64,000 nt of DNA from Massilia sp. YIM B02763 (GCF_030412015.1 NZ_JASNRD010000015.1:1-64000), one strand, 5' to 3'; counted from the stretch's first letter, positions 1 to 8,808 are shown. Notes: generated by a model not told the origin, from the sequence alone. Numbers and translations are program-made.

Positions 1-38
1 CCTGAACCATGCGCGTCTACCAATTCCGCCACGTGGGC
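1..38 (-). tRNA. tRNA-Leu(CAG), 5' part only, cut by window edge
   Basis: These 38 bases are identical to the 5' half (acceptor strand, D arm, start of the anticodon arm) of the complete tRNA-Leu at 83-167. The gene therefore continues outside the window. The two copies form a tandem pair with a spacer of about 44 nt, probably one transcript from the promoter at 335-362. Confidence 0.85.
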
Positions 39-82
39 AATACAAAACTGCTCGCTACCTGCAACGTTCGACAAGCCGGCGC

Positions 83-167
83 TGGTGCCCACGGAGGGAC
101 TCGAACCCCCACACCTCGCGGCACATGGACCTGAACCATGCGCGTCTACCAATTCCGCCACGTGGGC
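83..167 (-). tRNA. tRNA-Leu (anticodon CAG)
   Basis: On the minus strand the 7-bp acceptor arms GCCCACG and CGTGGGC pair, the T arm carries GGTTCGAGTCC, and a CCA end is encoded at 83-85. The anticodon loop reads TTCAGGT, giving CAG, which decodes CUG, the dominant leucine codon in a genome of this GC content. At 85 nt with a variable arm this is a class II tRNA, as expected for leucine. Confidence 0.95.
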
Positions 168-334
168 GCTGGACTTGCTTCTTGCTGCATTTGCTCGACG
201 TTGCCGTCGAATTCCGCTACGATATCAGGCTTTGCCGTTTTGCGCTAGACCAACTTTCGTTTGCCTCGCAGCGTGCGCCACCGAATATCGCGGCTTTCTT
301 CGTCTGCGGCTGGGCCGTATCCGAAGAGACCGAA

Positions 335-362
335 AGTATAGCGGATGAATGAAAAATGTCAA
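335..362 (-). promoter_or_regulatory. Sigma-70 promoter for the tRNA-Leu genes
   Basis: On the minus strand a perfect -35 box TTGACA (362-357) is followed after 16 nt by TATACT (340-335). The predicted start near 328 gives about 160 nt of leader before the tRNA at 167. The rest of 168-490 holds no gene I can support; short plus-strand frames there are the complement of the tRNA and its leader. Confidence 0.75.
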
Positions 363-490
363 AGGGGCACGCTACGCCACGAAGTTAGGCGAATCACCCG
401 GTACTCCGGTACACTACGCCCGTCACTGTGTCAATCCAACACTCTTGCGCTTAGTTAATTGAGCGCGAACACACCGAACAAGAAAACGAT

Positions 491-3157
491 TTGAAGCACC
501 CAACTCATACCATTCCAAGCCGCGAGGAAATCCTCGGCGTATTCCGCCAGGCCAAGGGACCGCTCGACAGCGGCGCCGTGGCCCGAGCCCTGCAAGTCAA
601 CCCGGAAGCGGAAGGCGTGCTGGCGCGCCGCTTGAATGCGATGGAGCGGGACGGACAGATCCGCTCCAATCCCGCCGGCCAGTTCGCCCTGACGGACCAT
701 TCCAGCTTCATCGCCGGCCGCGTCAGCGCGCACCGCGACGGCTTCGGCTTCGTGATCCCGGACGAGGGCGGCGACGACCTGTTCTTGAACGATAAGGAGA
801 TGCAGAAGGTGCTGCACGGCGACCGCGTGATGGCCCGCGTCGTCGGCACTGACCGCCGCGGCCGCGCCGAAGGCACGATCGTCGAAGTGGTCGAGCGCGC
901 CAATACGCACATCATCGGCCGCCTGCTGAACGAGAACGGCGTCTGGGTCGTCGCGCCGGAAGACAAGCGCATCGGCCAGGACATCCTCGTGGCCGGCTCC
1001 CCCGGCAAGGCCAAGAGCGGCCAGGTCGTCAGCGTCGAGCTGGTCGAGCAGCCCTCGCGCTTCCGCCAGCCGACCGGCAAGATCGTCGAAGTGCTGGGCG
1101 AGCTGGACGACCCGGGCATGGAGATCGAGATCGCCGTGCGCAAGTTCGGCGTGCCGCACATCTTCTCGCAAGCCGCCGTCAAGCAGGCGAACAAGCTGCC
1201 GAACGAGGTGCGCGACAGCGACCTGGGCGAGCGCGTCGACCTGCGCGACGTGCCGCTCGTGACGATCGACGGCGAGGACGCGCGCGACTTCGACGACGCC
1301 GTCTACTGCGAACCCGTCAAGATCGGCCGCGCCAAGGGCTACCGCCTGCTGGTGGCGATCGCCGACGTCAGCCACTACGTCAAGCCGGGCGACCCGCTCG
1401 ACGACGACGCGATCGAACGCTCGACCTCGGTGTACTTCCCGCGCCGCGTGATCCCGATGCTGCCGGAGAAGCTGTCCAACGGCCTGTGCTCGCTGAACCC
1501 GGCCGTCGACCGCCTCACGCTCGTGTGCGACATGGTGGTGAGCAGCGAAGGCGAAGTGAAGGCCTACCAGTTCTATCCGGCCGTGATGCACTCGGCCGCG
1601 CGCCTGACCTATAACGAAGTGGCCGCCATCCTCGGCAACACGAAAGGGCCGGAAGCGGCGCGCCGCCCGGCCATCGTGCCGCACCTGCTCAACCTGAACG
1701 AGGCGTTCCGCGCCTTGCTCAAGGCCCGCCAGCAGCGCGGCGCGATCGACTTCGAGACCACCGAGACCTATATCGTCTGCAATGCGATGGGCAAGATCGA
1801 GAAGATCATCCCGCGCACCCGCAACGACGCGCACCGCCTCATCGAGGAATGCATGCTGGCCGCGAACGTCTGCGCGGCCGACTTCCTGATCCGCCACAAC
1901 CAGCCGAGCACCTTCCGCATCCACGCGGTGCCGACCGAGGAAAAACTGAACCAGCTGCGCCAGTTCCTCAAGCTGGCCGGCCTGAACCTGGGCGGCGGCA
2001 CGACTCCGCAGGCGCGCGACTACGCCGACCTGATGCAGAAGATCAAGGAGCGCCCGGACGCGACGCTGCTGCAGACCATGCTGCTGCGCTCGATGCAGCA
2101 GGCCGTCTACAGCCCGGACAACGTGGGCCACTTCGGCCTGGCCTACGAGCACTACGCCCATTTCACCAGCCCGATCCGCCGCTACCCGGACCTGCTGACG
2201 CACCGCGCCATCAAGGCCGTCCTGAAGGGCAAGAAGTACGAGCCGACCGACATCGACCTGTCCAAGCTGAACACGACGATCTCGAACGCCGCGCGCAAGC
2301 AGGCCGCCAAGGACCGCGCCAACGGCAAGCAGAAGGATCCGAAGGACCTGACGATCTGGGACGCGCTGGGCGTGCACTGCTCGGCCAACGAGCGCCGCGC
2401 CGACGAAGCCTCGCGCGACGTCGAGAACTGGCTCAAGTGCTTCTACATGAAGGACCGCCTGGGCGAATCGTTCACCGGCGTGATCTCGGGCGTGACCCCG
2501 TTCGGCATCTTCGTCCAGCTCGACGAGCTGTACGTCGAGGGCCTGGTGCACGTCACCGGCCTGGGCCAGGATTACTTCCAGTACGACGAGACCCGCCACG
2601 AACTGCGCGGCGAGCGCACGGGCCAGGTGTATGCCCTGACGGGCCGCGTCACCGTGCAGGTGGCGCGCGTCGACCTCGAGTCGCGCAAGATCGACCTCGT
2701 GCTGGCGGAAGAGAAGGCGGCCGAACCGGCGCCGCTCGAGCGCGCCCGCCAGGCCGCGCTGGAAGCGCTGGAACCGAAACCGCCGCGCCGCCGCAAGGCC
2801 AAGGGTAAGAATGGCAATGGCAACGGCAATGGTGGCGTGCCGGCTAGCGCCCAGGAAGCGCATGTGACCCCGGCCGAGCCGGCAGCCGTGCTGCCGGAAC
2901 TGCATGCCGGCGACGAGAGCGAGGACGACGTCGTGTTCGTGCCGCCGACCTCGCGCAAGCGCCGCGGCAAGGCCGCCGCCGCGCCGGCGCCGGCAGCGGC
3001 TCCCGTTGCCGCCCCTGTAGCAGAGAAACCCGTGGCGAAGAAAGCGGTGGCGAAGAAAGCCGCGGCGAAGAAACCCTCGGCCCCCCAGGCCGCAGACACA
3101 ACGAGCGCTTCCGCAAAAGCGCCGAAAGCAGCATCCAAAACCAGGAAAAAGAAGTAA
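491..3157 (+). CDS. rnr: Ribonuclease R (3'-5' exoribonuclease)
   Basis: RNase R degrades structured RNA processively from the 3' end in the cytoplasm. The 888-residue product shows an N-terminal winged-helix-like region, cold-shock/OB domains, a catalytic RNB domain from about residue 250 with the metal-binding acidic signature GEDARDFDD (D260-D269 region), the SPIRRYPDL motif near 558, and an S1 domain (GVISGVTPFGIFVQL) near 660. Residues after about 740 form a Lys/Ala/Pro-rich basic tail with KKAVAKK-type repeats, as in other beta-proteobacterial RNase R. The start is TTG; an in-frame stop at 452-454 limits extension, and no ATG lies between. rlmB follows after 3 nt, so the two are probably cotranscribed. 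Confidence 0.95.
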   Translation: MKHPTHTIPSREEILGVFRQAKGPLDSGAVARALQVNPEAEGVLARRLNAMERDGQIRSNPAGQFALTDHSSFIAGRVSAHRDGFGFVIPDEGGDDLFLNDKEMQKVLHGDRVMARVVGTDRRGRAEGTIVEVVERANTHIIGRLLNENGVWVVAPEDKRIGQDILVAGSPGKAKSGQVVSVELVEQPSRFRQPTGKIVEVLGELDDPGMEIEIAVRKFGVPHIFSQAAVKQANKLPNEVRDSDLGERVDLRDVPLVTIDGEDARDFDDAVYCEPVKIGRAKGYRLLVAIADVSHYVKPGDPLDDDAIERSTSVYFPRRVIPMLPEKLSNGLCSLNPAVDRLTLVCDMVVSSEGEVKAYQFYPAVMHSAARLTYNEVAAILGNTKGPEAARRPAIVPHLLNLNEAFRALLKARQQRGAIDFETTETYIVCNAMGKIEKIIPRTRNDAHRLIEECMLAANVCAADFLIRHNQPSTFRIHAVPTEEKLNQLRQFLKLAGLNLGGGTTPQARDYADLMQKIKERPDATLLQTMLLRSMQQAVYSPDNVGHFGLAYEHYAHFTSPIRRYPDLLTHRAIKAVLKGKKYEPTDIDLSKLNTTISNAARKQAAKDRANGKQKDPKDLTIWDALGVHCSANERRADEASRDVENWLKCFYMKDRLGESFTGVISGVTPFGIFVQLDELYVEGLVHVTGLGQDYFQYDETRHELRGERTGQVYALTGRVTVQVARVDLESRKIDLVLAEEKAAEPAPLERARQAALEALEPKPPRRRKAKGKNGNGNGNGGVPASAQEAHVTPAEPAAVLPELHAGDESEDDVVFVPPTSRKRRGKAAAAPAPAAAPVAAPVAEKPVAKKAVAKKAAAKKPSAPQAADTTSASAKAPKAASKTRKKK

Positions 3158-3160
3158 TCG

Positions 3161-3907
3161 ATGAAAAATAAAATGATTTTCGGCTTCCACGCCGTGACCT
3201 CGCGCTTGCGCCACGAGGCCCAGTCCGTGGAAGAGATCTTCGTCGACGCGACGCGCCAGGACCGCCGCATGCAGGACCTGATCGCGAACGCGAAATCGGC
3301 CGGCGTGCGTGTGATGCCGGTCGACGCCGAGCGCCTCGACAAGATCGTCGGCACCCGCCGCCACCAGGGCGTGATCGCGTTCGCCAGCCAGCTGACGCTG
3401 GCGCGCAACCTGGACGAGCTGCTCGACGCCGTCGACGGCCCGCCGCTGCTGCTGATCCTGGACGGCATCACCGATCCGCACAACCTGGGCGCCTGCCTGC
3501 GCGTGGCCGACGGCGTCGGCGCGCATGCCGTGATCGCTCCGAAGGACCGCTCGGTCGGCCTGAACGCGACGGCCGCCAAGGTCGCCAGCGGCGCCGCCGA
3601 GACCGTCCCGTACATCACCGTCACGAACCTGGCGCGCACCATGCGCGACCTGAAGGAGCGCGGCATCTGGCTGATCGGCACGTCCGACGACGCCGACAAG
3701 GGCCTGTACCAGGGCGACTTCACGGGCCCCACGGCACTCGTGATGGGTTCGGAAGGCGAGGGCATGCGCCGCCTGACCCGCGAGACCTGCGACATGCTGG
3801 TCTCCATTCCCATGTTCGGCTCGGTCGAGAGCCTGAACGTCTCGGTCGCGTCGGGCGTCTGCCTGTACGAGGCGCGCCGCCAGCGCCTGGCCAACGACCC
3901 GCAATAA
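3161..3907 (+). CDS. rlmB: 23S rRNA (guanosine-2251-2'-O)-methyltransferase RlmB
   Basis: RlmB methylates the ribose of G2251 in the peptidyl-transferase P loop of 23S rRNA using SAM. The 248-residue protein has the SpoU/TrmH knotted-methyltransferase motifs: motif 1 [18 protein letters not shown] near residue 100, motif 2 [12 protein letters not shown] near 196, and motif 3 [17 protein letters not shown] near 220. The N-terminal 75 residues form the substrate-binding L30e-like domain ([10 protein letters not shown]). Only 3 nt separate it from rnr, the usual rnr-rlmB pairing. Confidence 0.96.
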   Translation: MKNKMIFGFHAVTSRLRHEAQSVEEIFVDATRQDRRMQDLIANAKSAGVRVMPVDAERLDKIVGTRRHQGVIAFASQLTLARNLDELLDAVDGPPLLLILDGITDPHNLGACLRVADGVGAHAVIAPKDRSVGLNATAAKVASGAAETVPYITVTNLARTMRDLKERGIWLIGTSDDADKGLYQGDFTGPTALVMGSEGEGMRRLTRETCDMLVSIPMFGSVESLNVSVASGVCLYEARRQRLANDPQ

Positions 3908-3920
3908 TCGACGTGCGGCC

Positions 3921-4079
3921 GCCGCGGCCGCACGTCGTCCCTGCGAAGGCAGGGACCCAATGTACACATGAGCCGCGCCGCGGCCGCACGTCGTCCCTGC
4001 GGAGGCAGGGACCCAATTTCGCACGAGTCGCGTCAGCGCACGCAGAAATTGGGCCCCCGTCTTCGCGGGGGCGACGGGC
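3921..4079. repeat. REP-like palindromic repeats, two direct copies and one inverted
   Basis: A 40-bp unit (3921-3960) recurs at 3977-4016 with one mismatch. Each unit contains CGTCGTCCCTGCG and ends GGCAGGGACCCAA, so CCCTGC/GCAGGG can form a stem. A third, divergent and inverted copy lies at 4049-4077 (TTGGGCCCCCG ... CGGGGGCGACG). A further copy occurs at 8809-8836. The spacing between rlmB and cysE suggests REP-type extragenic repeats; the last copy could also act as a weak terminator. Confidence 0.7.
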
Positions 4080-4153
4080 ATGTTTTATTTCCCTCATAAG
4101 CAAATGCGCCGCGGATCGGCTACCATCTGCCTGTCCCGCTTTCGTTCCTACCC

Positions 4154-4891
4154 ATGTTTTCCAAGCTGCGCGAAGATATCCAGAGCATCATCCAACGCGA
4201 CCCCGCCGCGCGCAACGGCTGGGAGGTGCTCACCTGCTACCCCGGCCTGCATGCGGTCGTCATGCACCGCTGGGCGCACGCGTGCTGGCGCGCCGGCTTC
4301 AAGTGGCCGGGGCGCTTCATTTCCTACCTGGCCCGCATCGTCACGGGCATCGAGATCCATCCGGGCGCGACCATCGGCCGGCGCGTCTTCATCGACCACG
4401 GCTTCGGCGTCGTGATCGGCGAGACGGCCGTGGTCGGCGACGACTGCACGATCTACCAGGGCGTCACGCTGGGCGGCACCACGCTGGTGGCCGGCACCAA
4501 GCGCCATCCGACGCTCGAGCGCGGGGTGATCGTCGGCGCCGGCGCCCAGGTGCTGGGCGCGTTCACGGTGGGAGAATATGCCAAGATCGGCTCCAACGCC
4601 GTCGTCGTCAAGCCGGTGCCGGCGGGCGCCACGGCGGTCGGCAACCCGGCCCATATCGTGCGCAAGGAAGAGCAGTCGCGCAGCGCCCAGATGTTCGCCG
4701 CCTACGGCGTCACGCCCAACGGCGACGACCCGCTGTCGAAGGCGCTGCGCAACCTGATCAACCACGTCGCCCAGCAGGACGAGCAGATCGAGCGCCTGTG
4801 CGCCACGCTGAAGGGGGCCGGCATTTCCTGCCAGGGCATCGACGAGAATGATAAACTCGACCAGGCCCAGCTCAACCGCCTGGTGGAATGA
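4154..4891 (+). CDS. cysE: Serine O-acetyltransferase
   Basis: CysE transfers acetyl from acetyl-CoA to L-serine, the first step of cysteine synthesis. The 245-residue protein has an N-terminal helical region followed by left-handed beta-helix hexapeptide repeats (IHPGATIGRRVFIDHG, VVIGETAVVGDDCTIYQGVTLGG) from about residue 65 to 175. The catalytic histidine of DHGFGVVIGE (about residue 81) and the KRHPTLE histidine are present. The C-terminal tail after residue 180 is longer than in enteric CysE and predicted helical. Promoter not identified; it is preceded by REP-like repeats. Confidence 0.93.
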   Translation: MFSKLREDIQSIIQRDPAARNGWEVLTCYPGLHAVVMHRWAHACWRAGFKWPGRFISYLARIVTGIEIHPGATIGRRVFIDHGFGVVIGETAVVGDDCTIYQGVTLGGTTLVAGTKRHPTLERGVIVGAGAQVLGAFTVGEYAKIGSNAVVVKPVPAGATAVGNPAHIVRKEEQSRSAQMFAAYGVTPNGDDPLSKALRNLINHVAQQDEQIERLCATLKGAGISCQGIDENDKLDQAQLNRLVE

Positions 4892-4908
4892 CCCCTTAGA
4901 GGACCGCA

Positions 4909-5598
4909 ATGCAAGACAATATCCCGGGCAGCTTCGACCCGGCCTCCGACCTCGACCCCTTCGAAATCCGCGTGCTCGGCGTGCTCGCCGAAAAAGAGGC
5001 GCTCACGCCCGACAATTATCCGCTGTCGCTGAACGCGATCATGAACGGCTGCAACCAGCTGTCCAGCCGCGACCCCGTGATGCAGCTGTCCGAAGACGTC
5101 GTGCACGACACGCTGCAGCGCCTCATGCAGCGCAAGCTCGTCAACGGCATGTCGCAGGCCGGCGCCCGCGTCGTCAAGTACGAGCACCGCATGCGCATCA
5201 AGTGGACGCTCGAGCAGGACAAGGTCGCCGTGCTGACGGTGCTGATGCTGCGCGGCCTGCAGACGGCCGGCGAGATCCGCGCCCGCACCGGTCGCCTGCA
5301 CGAATTCAAGTCGGTGGCCGACGTCGAGGCCGCGCTGCAGTTCCTGGTCGACAAATACCCGCCGCTCGTGGCGCGCCTGGAACGCGCGCCCGGCACCAAG
5401 GAGCCGCGCTACGGCCAGCTGCTGGGCGGCGAGATCGACGTGGCGCGGGCCGACTCCGCCTTCGGCGCGGCCAGCGCGCCGGTAGCGCCTTCCTCCGGCA
5501 GCCGCACGGCCCAGCTGGAACAGGAATTGGCCGCGCTGCGCAGCGAAGTCGACGAGCTCAAGGCGCAGTTCGCGGCGTTCCGCCAGCAGTTCGAGTAA
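4909..5598 (+). CDS. YceH family protein (DUF480)
   Basis: This 229-residue cytoplasmic protein matches the YceH/DUF480 family: it opens with the typical RVLGVLAEKEALTPDNYPLSLN segment and has two winged-helix repeats (about 15-95 and 105-180) followed by a coiled-coil-like C terminus (QLEQELAALRSEVDELKAQ). The family has no firmly assigned biochemical role. A good ribosome site (AGAGGA) precedes the ATG, 17 nt after cysE, so the genes are probably cotranscribed. Confidence 0.88.
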   Translation: MQDNIPGSFDPASDLDPFEIRVLGVLAEKEALTPDNYPLSLNAIMNGCNQLSSRDPVMQLSEDVVHDTLQRLMQRKLVNGMSQAGARVVKYEHRMRIKWTLEQDKVAVLTVLMLRGLQTAGEIRARTGRLHEFKSVADVEAALQFLVDKYPPLVARLERAPGTKEPRYGQLLGGEIDVARADSAFGAASAPVAPSSGSRTAQLEQELAALRSEVDELKAQFAAFRQQFE

Positions 5599-5603
5599 AC
5601 GGT

Positions 5604-6413
5604 TTATTCCGACGCGGGGGCAGCGGCCACAACCGTCGGAACCTCCGGCGGCGCGTATTCCAGCTCGACGATCGCATCGTTGCTCCAGCTGGTGTCGCCG
5701 ATCGGCGCGCTGAACGATTTGCCGCGCACTTTCAGTGCCAGGCTGCGTTCCCCGTCGCGCAGCGTGGCCGCGACCAGCGCGGCGTCCGCCTGGTTCGGCC
5801 AGCTGCGATCGCCACCTTTCGGCGTAAAGCCCTTGAACCACGAGCACCAGTCCGTGGTGAGCAGGACGCCGTTCACCAGCCCGACCGCCCAGAACGGTGC
5901 CTCTTCCTTGGCGATGGCGACCGTCACCTTGCAATCGAGACGGATGTCGCCGAGCCGGCGCTGGTTGTCGGGCAGGCCCGGCGTGCGTACCCAGGGCATG
6001 ACCCGGGCATCGCGCTTCTTGCGGTTCAGCAGCAGTTCCGCCTTCGCGTCATAGGCGGCCTGGCTGCGCGCCACGGCAAAGCGGCGCTCGCCGTCCAGCG
6101 CGAGCGGAATCGAGAAGTCGTCGGCGGCGATGCGGGCCAAAGGCGCTTCTCCGCTCCAGGCCTTGTCGCCGCGCGCATCGACCTTGAACAGCAGCTGCGG
6201 CACGTCCGGCGCCAGGGCATGCTGCGCGTCGAACATGTCGAGCCCCGCGGCGATGGCGCGGTAGGTCCAGCGCTCCGGATTCTTGATGGCGTTGATGTGG
6301 ACGGTGCCCCCTTCCTTGTTTGCTTCTTCCGCGTCCTGGGCAGCCGCGGCGCCGCACCAGCAGGCCAGGCCCAGTACGGCGGCCGCGATCGGGCGATTCA
6401 TCGCGGTCCCCAT
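5604..6413 (-). CDS. Secreted protein of unknown function, last gene of the GntR-ABC operon
   Basis: A 269-residue protein with a Sec signal peptide (MNRPIAAAVLGLACWCGAAAA, cleavage before QDAEE) and no recognised domain. Its start lies 2 nt beyond the permease stop, so it is translated from the same mRNA. A second ATG at 6401, preceded by GGGGA, would place the signal peptide exactly at the N terminus and is equally plausible. Two Trp-rich patches (TTDWCSWFKGF, RSWPNQ) stand out. Its link to the ABC transporter suggests an envelope role, but this is inference. Confidence 0.75.
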   Translation of the reverse strand: MGTAMNRPIAAAVLGLACWCGAAAAQDAEEANKEGGTVHINAIKNPERWTYRAIAAGLDMFDAQHALAPDVPQLLFKVDARGDKAWSGEAPLARIAADDFSIPLALDGERRFAVARSQAAYDAKAELLLNRKKRDARVMPWVRTPGLPDNQRRLGDIRLDCKVTVAIAKEEAPFWAVGLVNGVLLTTDWCSWFKGFTPKGGDRSWPNQADAALVAATLRDGERSLALKVRGKSFSAPIGDTSWSNDAIVELEYAPPEVPTVVAAAPASE

Positions 6414-6414
6414 C

Positions 6415-7404
6415 TCAACCCTCGTCGCGCCAGCGGCGCAGGCGGATCGCGCCGAACAGCATGAGGATGCCGGCCGCCGCGCCGATCCAGGCGTCGATGC
6501 CGGCCAGCGAGGCGTAGGCGCTGGTCACGATGCTGTTGCCGTCGACGCCGAACTGGGTCGGCTGCAGCGGCTGCGGCATGCCGGGATAGGTGTACCAGAT
6601 GCCCGGGACGACGCCGCTCAGCAGGCGCGCCACGACGTCCTGCGCGACCGGCATGAGGGACAGTTCCTGGCCCGAGAAGTTGAGCAGGGCGGTGCTGATC
6701 CACTTCATGAGGATCAGGCCGACGACGGGAATGCCCACGGCCCACAGGAAGGGCTTGGTGCGCGCCCAGCTCGACACCAGCAGCAGCCAGCCCACGGTCG
6801 GCAGCGCCCACACGACGTACACGGGCAGCAGGGCGACGAGGCGCAGGGGGCCCAGGTACAGGTCGGGCGAGGCCAGCACGGGCCCGAACATGTTCATGCC
6901 CTGCAGGCCGACCGCGGCGCAGACGATGAACAGCAGCGCCAGCGAGGCCACGGTGGCGATGGCGATGGCGATCAGCGGCGCGACGATCATCGCGGTGGCG
7001 GCCTTCGACAGCACCGTCATCGGGTCCGAGACGGGCAGCGACTTCCAGAACAGGATGCTGCGGTCGCGCCGTTCGTCGTACAGCGCGCCCAGGCAGTAGA
7101 AGAACACCACGGCCGACAGCACGAGCAGCAGCGGGGTGGCCGTGGCCAGGTAGGAGCTGCTGGCGATGCGCGCGATCATGGTCCTCAGGTCCGCCGAGAG
7201 GAGCACGTGCATGCTGTCGCCGCCGAAGGTGCGTCCGTTGACGGTCACGTGCCCCGGCATGCCGTAGTTGGCGACGCCGTAGCCGATGGTCCCGCCCACC
7301 AGCACCACCAGCAGCGCGCCGACGATCGCGGGGGCCCAGAACATCGCGCCCTTGTGTTCCCAGAACTCGCGCTGCAGCAGCCATTTCATCGTGGTCGTGT
7401 TCAT
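6415..7404 (-). CDS. ABC transporter permease (ABC-2 like)
   Basis: This 329-residue inner-membrane protein has about six hydrophobic segments (for example WAPAIVGALLVVLVGG near 24-40, PLLLVLSAVVFFYCLGALY, APLIAIAIATVASLALLFIV, WIGAAAGILMLFGAIRL) and the motif YDERRDRSILFWKSLPVSD typical of ABC-2 type permeases. Its ATG overlaps the TGA of the ATPase gene by ATGA, indicating coupled translation. Together with the ATPase it forms an exporter of unknown substrate; YtrA-regulated systems often respond to cell-wall or antibiotic stress. Confidence 0.85.
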   Translation of the reverse strand: MNTTTMKWLLQREFWEHKGAMFWAPAIVGALLVVLVGGTIGYGVANYGMPGHVTVNGRTFGGDSMHVLLSADLRTMIARIASSSYLATATPLLLVLSAVVFFYCLGALYDERRDRSILFWKSLPVSDPMTVLSKAATAMIVAPLIAIAIATVASLALLFIVCAAVGLQGMNMFGPVLASPDLYLGPLRLVALLPVYVVWALPTVGWLLLVSSWARTKPFLWAVGIPVVGLILMKWISTALLNFSGQELSLMPVAQDVVARLLSGVVPGIWYTYPGMPQPLQPTQFGVDGNSIVTSAYASLAGIDAWIGAAAGILMLFGAIRLRRWRDEG

Positions 7405-8282
7405 GCGTAGCTTCCTTTCATGGTCGCGACGAACAGGTCGGCGACGCTGGGATTGCGGGTTTCGCCGAGGGCTGCCAGCTGCTGGCGCAGCCCCGCGCCG
7501 GCGCCATCGGCACTGCCGGCGTCGAACAGCATGACGGCCTTGCCGAACACGGTGCGGCGGTCGATCGGCTGCAGGGCGTTGGCGGCGCTGATCTTGTCGT
7601 GCGAGACCATCACCTCGATGTAGCGCTCGCCGATCTCTTCCATCGACGCGGCCAGCACGATGCGGCCGTCGCGGATGAACATCAGGTCGGTGAGGATGTG
7701 CTCCACTTCCTCGACCTGGTGGGTCGTGATGACGATGGTCTTGTGCTCGTCAAAATAGTCTTCCAGCAGGTTCTGGTAGAACTGCTTGCGGTAGATGATG
7801 TCCAGGCCCAGCGTCGGTTCGTCCAGCACGAGCAGCTTGGCGTCGATGGCCATCACGAGCGCCAGGTGCAGCTGGACGATCATTCCCTTCGACATTTCCT
7901 TGACCTTCATCGACGGCTGCAGCTTCGTGTTGGCGATGTAGCGCTCGGCCTTGGCGCGGTCGAAGCGCGGGTGCACGCCGGCCACGAAGTCGATCGCGTC
8001 CTTCACGCGCAGCCAGCGCGGCAGGATGGCGACGTCGGCGATGAAGCAGACGTCCTGCATCAGGTCGTCGCGCTGGGTGCGCGGGTCGAAGCCCAGCACG
8101 GACAATTCGCCCTCGAACGGGATCAGGCCCAGCGCCGCCTTCAGCGTGGTGGTCTTGCCCGAGCCGTTGGGGCCGATCAGGCCGACGATGCGGCCGGCGG
8201 GGATGGTGAAGTCGATGCCGTCGACGGCGGTGCGCTTGCCGTAGCGCTTGGTGAGACCCTTGGCGGAAAGGACGGTGTTCAT
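7401..8282 (-). CDS. ABC transporter ATP-binding protein
   Basis: A 293-residue ATPase with Walker A GPNGSGKTT near residue 38, Walker B KLLVLDEPTLGLD near 150 and a switch histidine (VITTHQVEEVE). The ABC signature is degenerate (KEMSKGMIVQLHLA in place of LSGGQ), as in many YtrB-like proteins. I chose the ATG at 8282 because it overlaps the gntR stop by ATGA and begins directly with the ABC fold (LSAKGLTKRYG); an upstream start at 8363 would add residues encoded inside gntR. Confidence 0.9.
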   Translation of the reverse strand: MNTVLSAKGLTKRYGKRTAVDGIDFTIPAGRIVGLIGPNGSGKTTTLKAALGLIPFEGELSVLGFDPRTQRDDLMQDVCFIADVAILPRWLRVKDAIDFVAGVHPRFDRAKAERYIANTKLQPSMKVKEMSKGMIVQLHLALVMAIDAKLLVLDEPTLGLDIIYRKQFYQNLLEDYFDEHKTIVITTHQVEEVEHILTDLMFIRDGRIVLAASMEEIGERYIEVMVSHDKISAANALQPIDRRTVFGKAVMLFDAGSADGAGAGLRQQLAALGETRNPSVADLFVATMKGSYA

Positions 8283-8644
8283 GACTGGCTCCCATGCTGG
8301 TCGCGCAGCAGCACGTCGACGTTCAGGCCGAGCTGGCGGATGCGCTCCAGCATGGCCGGCCATTCCTCGCGCAGGAAGCGCTCGCGTTCGCTGGCGAGCA
8401 GTTTTTCGCTCGCTCCTTCCGTGACGTACATGCCGATCCCCCTTCGTTTTTCCACTAAGTTGTCGTCGACCAGTTCCTGGTAGGCCTTGGAGACCGTGAT
8501 CGGGTTGAGCTGGTACTCCGCGGCGATCTGGCGCACGGAGGGCAGGGCGTCGCCGGCCTTGAGCGCGCCGTCGAGCATCATGCCGATCACCTTGTCCTTC
8601 AGCTGCCGGTAGATGGGTGTATTGTCATTCCAGCCGGTGGTCAT
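8279..8644 (-). CDS. GntR family transcriptional regulator (YtrA type)
   Basis: The 121-residue protein has a full GntR winged helix (PIYRQLKDKVIGMMLDGALKAGDALPS..., recognition helix NPITVSKAYQELV) and only a short C-terminal helical tail, which defines the YtrA subfamily that lacks a ligand-binding domain. It heads a four-gene operon with ABC ATPase, permease and a secreted protein. A perfect palindrome overlaps its promoter (8707-8742), so autorepression is likely. Confidence 0.92.
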   Translation of the reverse strand: MTTGWNDNTPIYRQLKDKVIGMMLDGALKAGDALPSVRQIAAEYQLNPITVSKAYQELVDDNLVEKRRGIGMYVTEGASEKLLASERERFLREEWPAMLERIRQLGLNVDVLLRDQHGSQS

Positions 8645-8706
8645 CGATGGCCTCCTGTCCTGGTGCTGCCTGTCGTGTCATGCCTGCCTCCACGGTGGTG
8701 ATGTAA

Positions 8707-8753
8707 TGAGGTGGTGTGGTAGTAAGGTATAACACCACCTCACTGGCGGTCAA
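8707..8753 (-). promoter_or_regulatory. Promoter and palindromic operator of the GntR-ABC operon
   Basis: TGAGGTGGTGT (8707-8717) and ACACCACCTCA (8732-8742) are a perfect 11-bp inverted repeat with a 14-nt centre. On the minus strand a promoter TTGACC (8753-8748), 16-nt spacer, TATACC (8731-8726) sits over it: one arm fills the spacer and the centre holds the -10 box. Binding of a GntR dimer here would block RNA polymerase. Arms of this kind and spacing fit published YtrA-type operators (general family knowledge). Confidence 0.8.
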
Positions 8754-8808
8754 TACGGGAACGATATGGCTAGCAGAACTGATAGGTAGCACTGGCGATG
8801 GCATACGC

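Noticed and set aside
3977-4079. CRISPR array from the repeated 40-bp units
   Set aside because: Only two direct copies with a 16-nt gap, palindromic stems and no cas genes; REP-like elements fit.
455-4081. A 1208-codon open frame on the minus strand opposite rnr and rlmB
   Set aside because: It is antisense to two firmly identified genes, is low in family resemblance and rich in Arg/Ala/His/Gln, a by-product of GC-rich codon use.
7401-8363. Start of the ABC ATPase at 8363
   Set aside because: The added 27 residues come from DNA inside the gntR gene and lack ATPase similarity; the ATGA overlap at 8282 is favoured.
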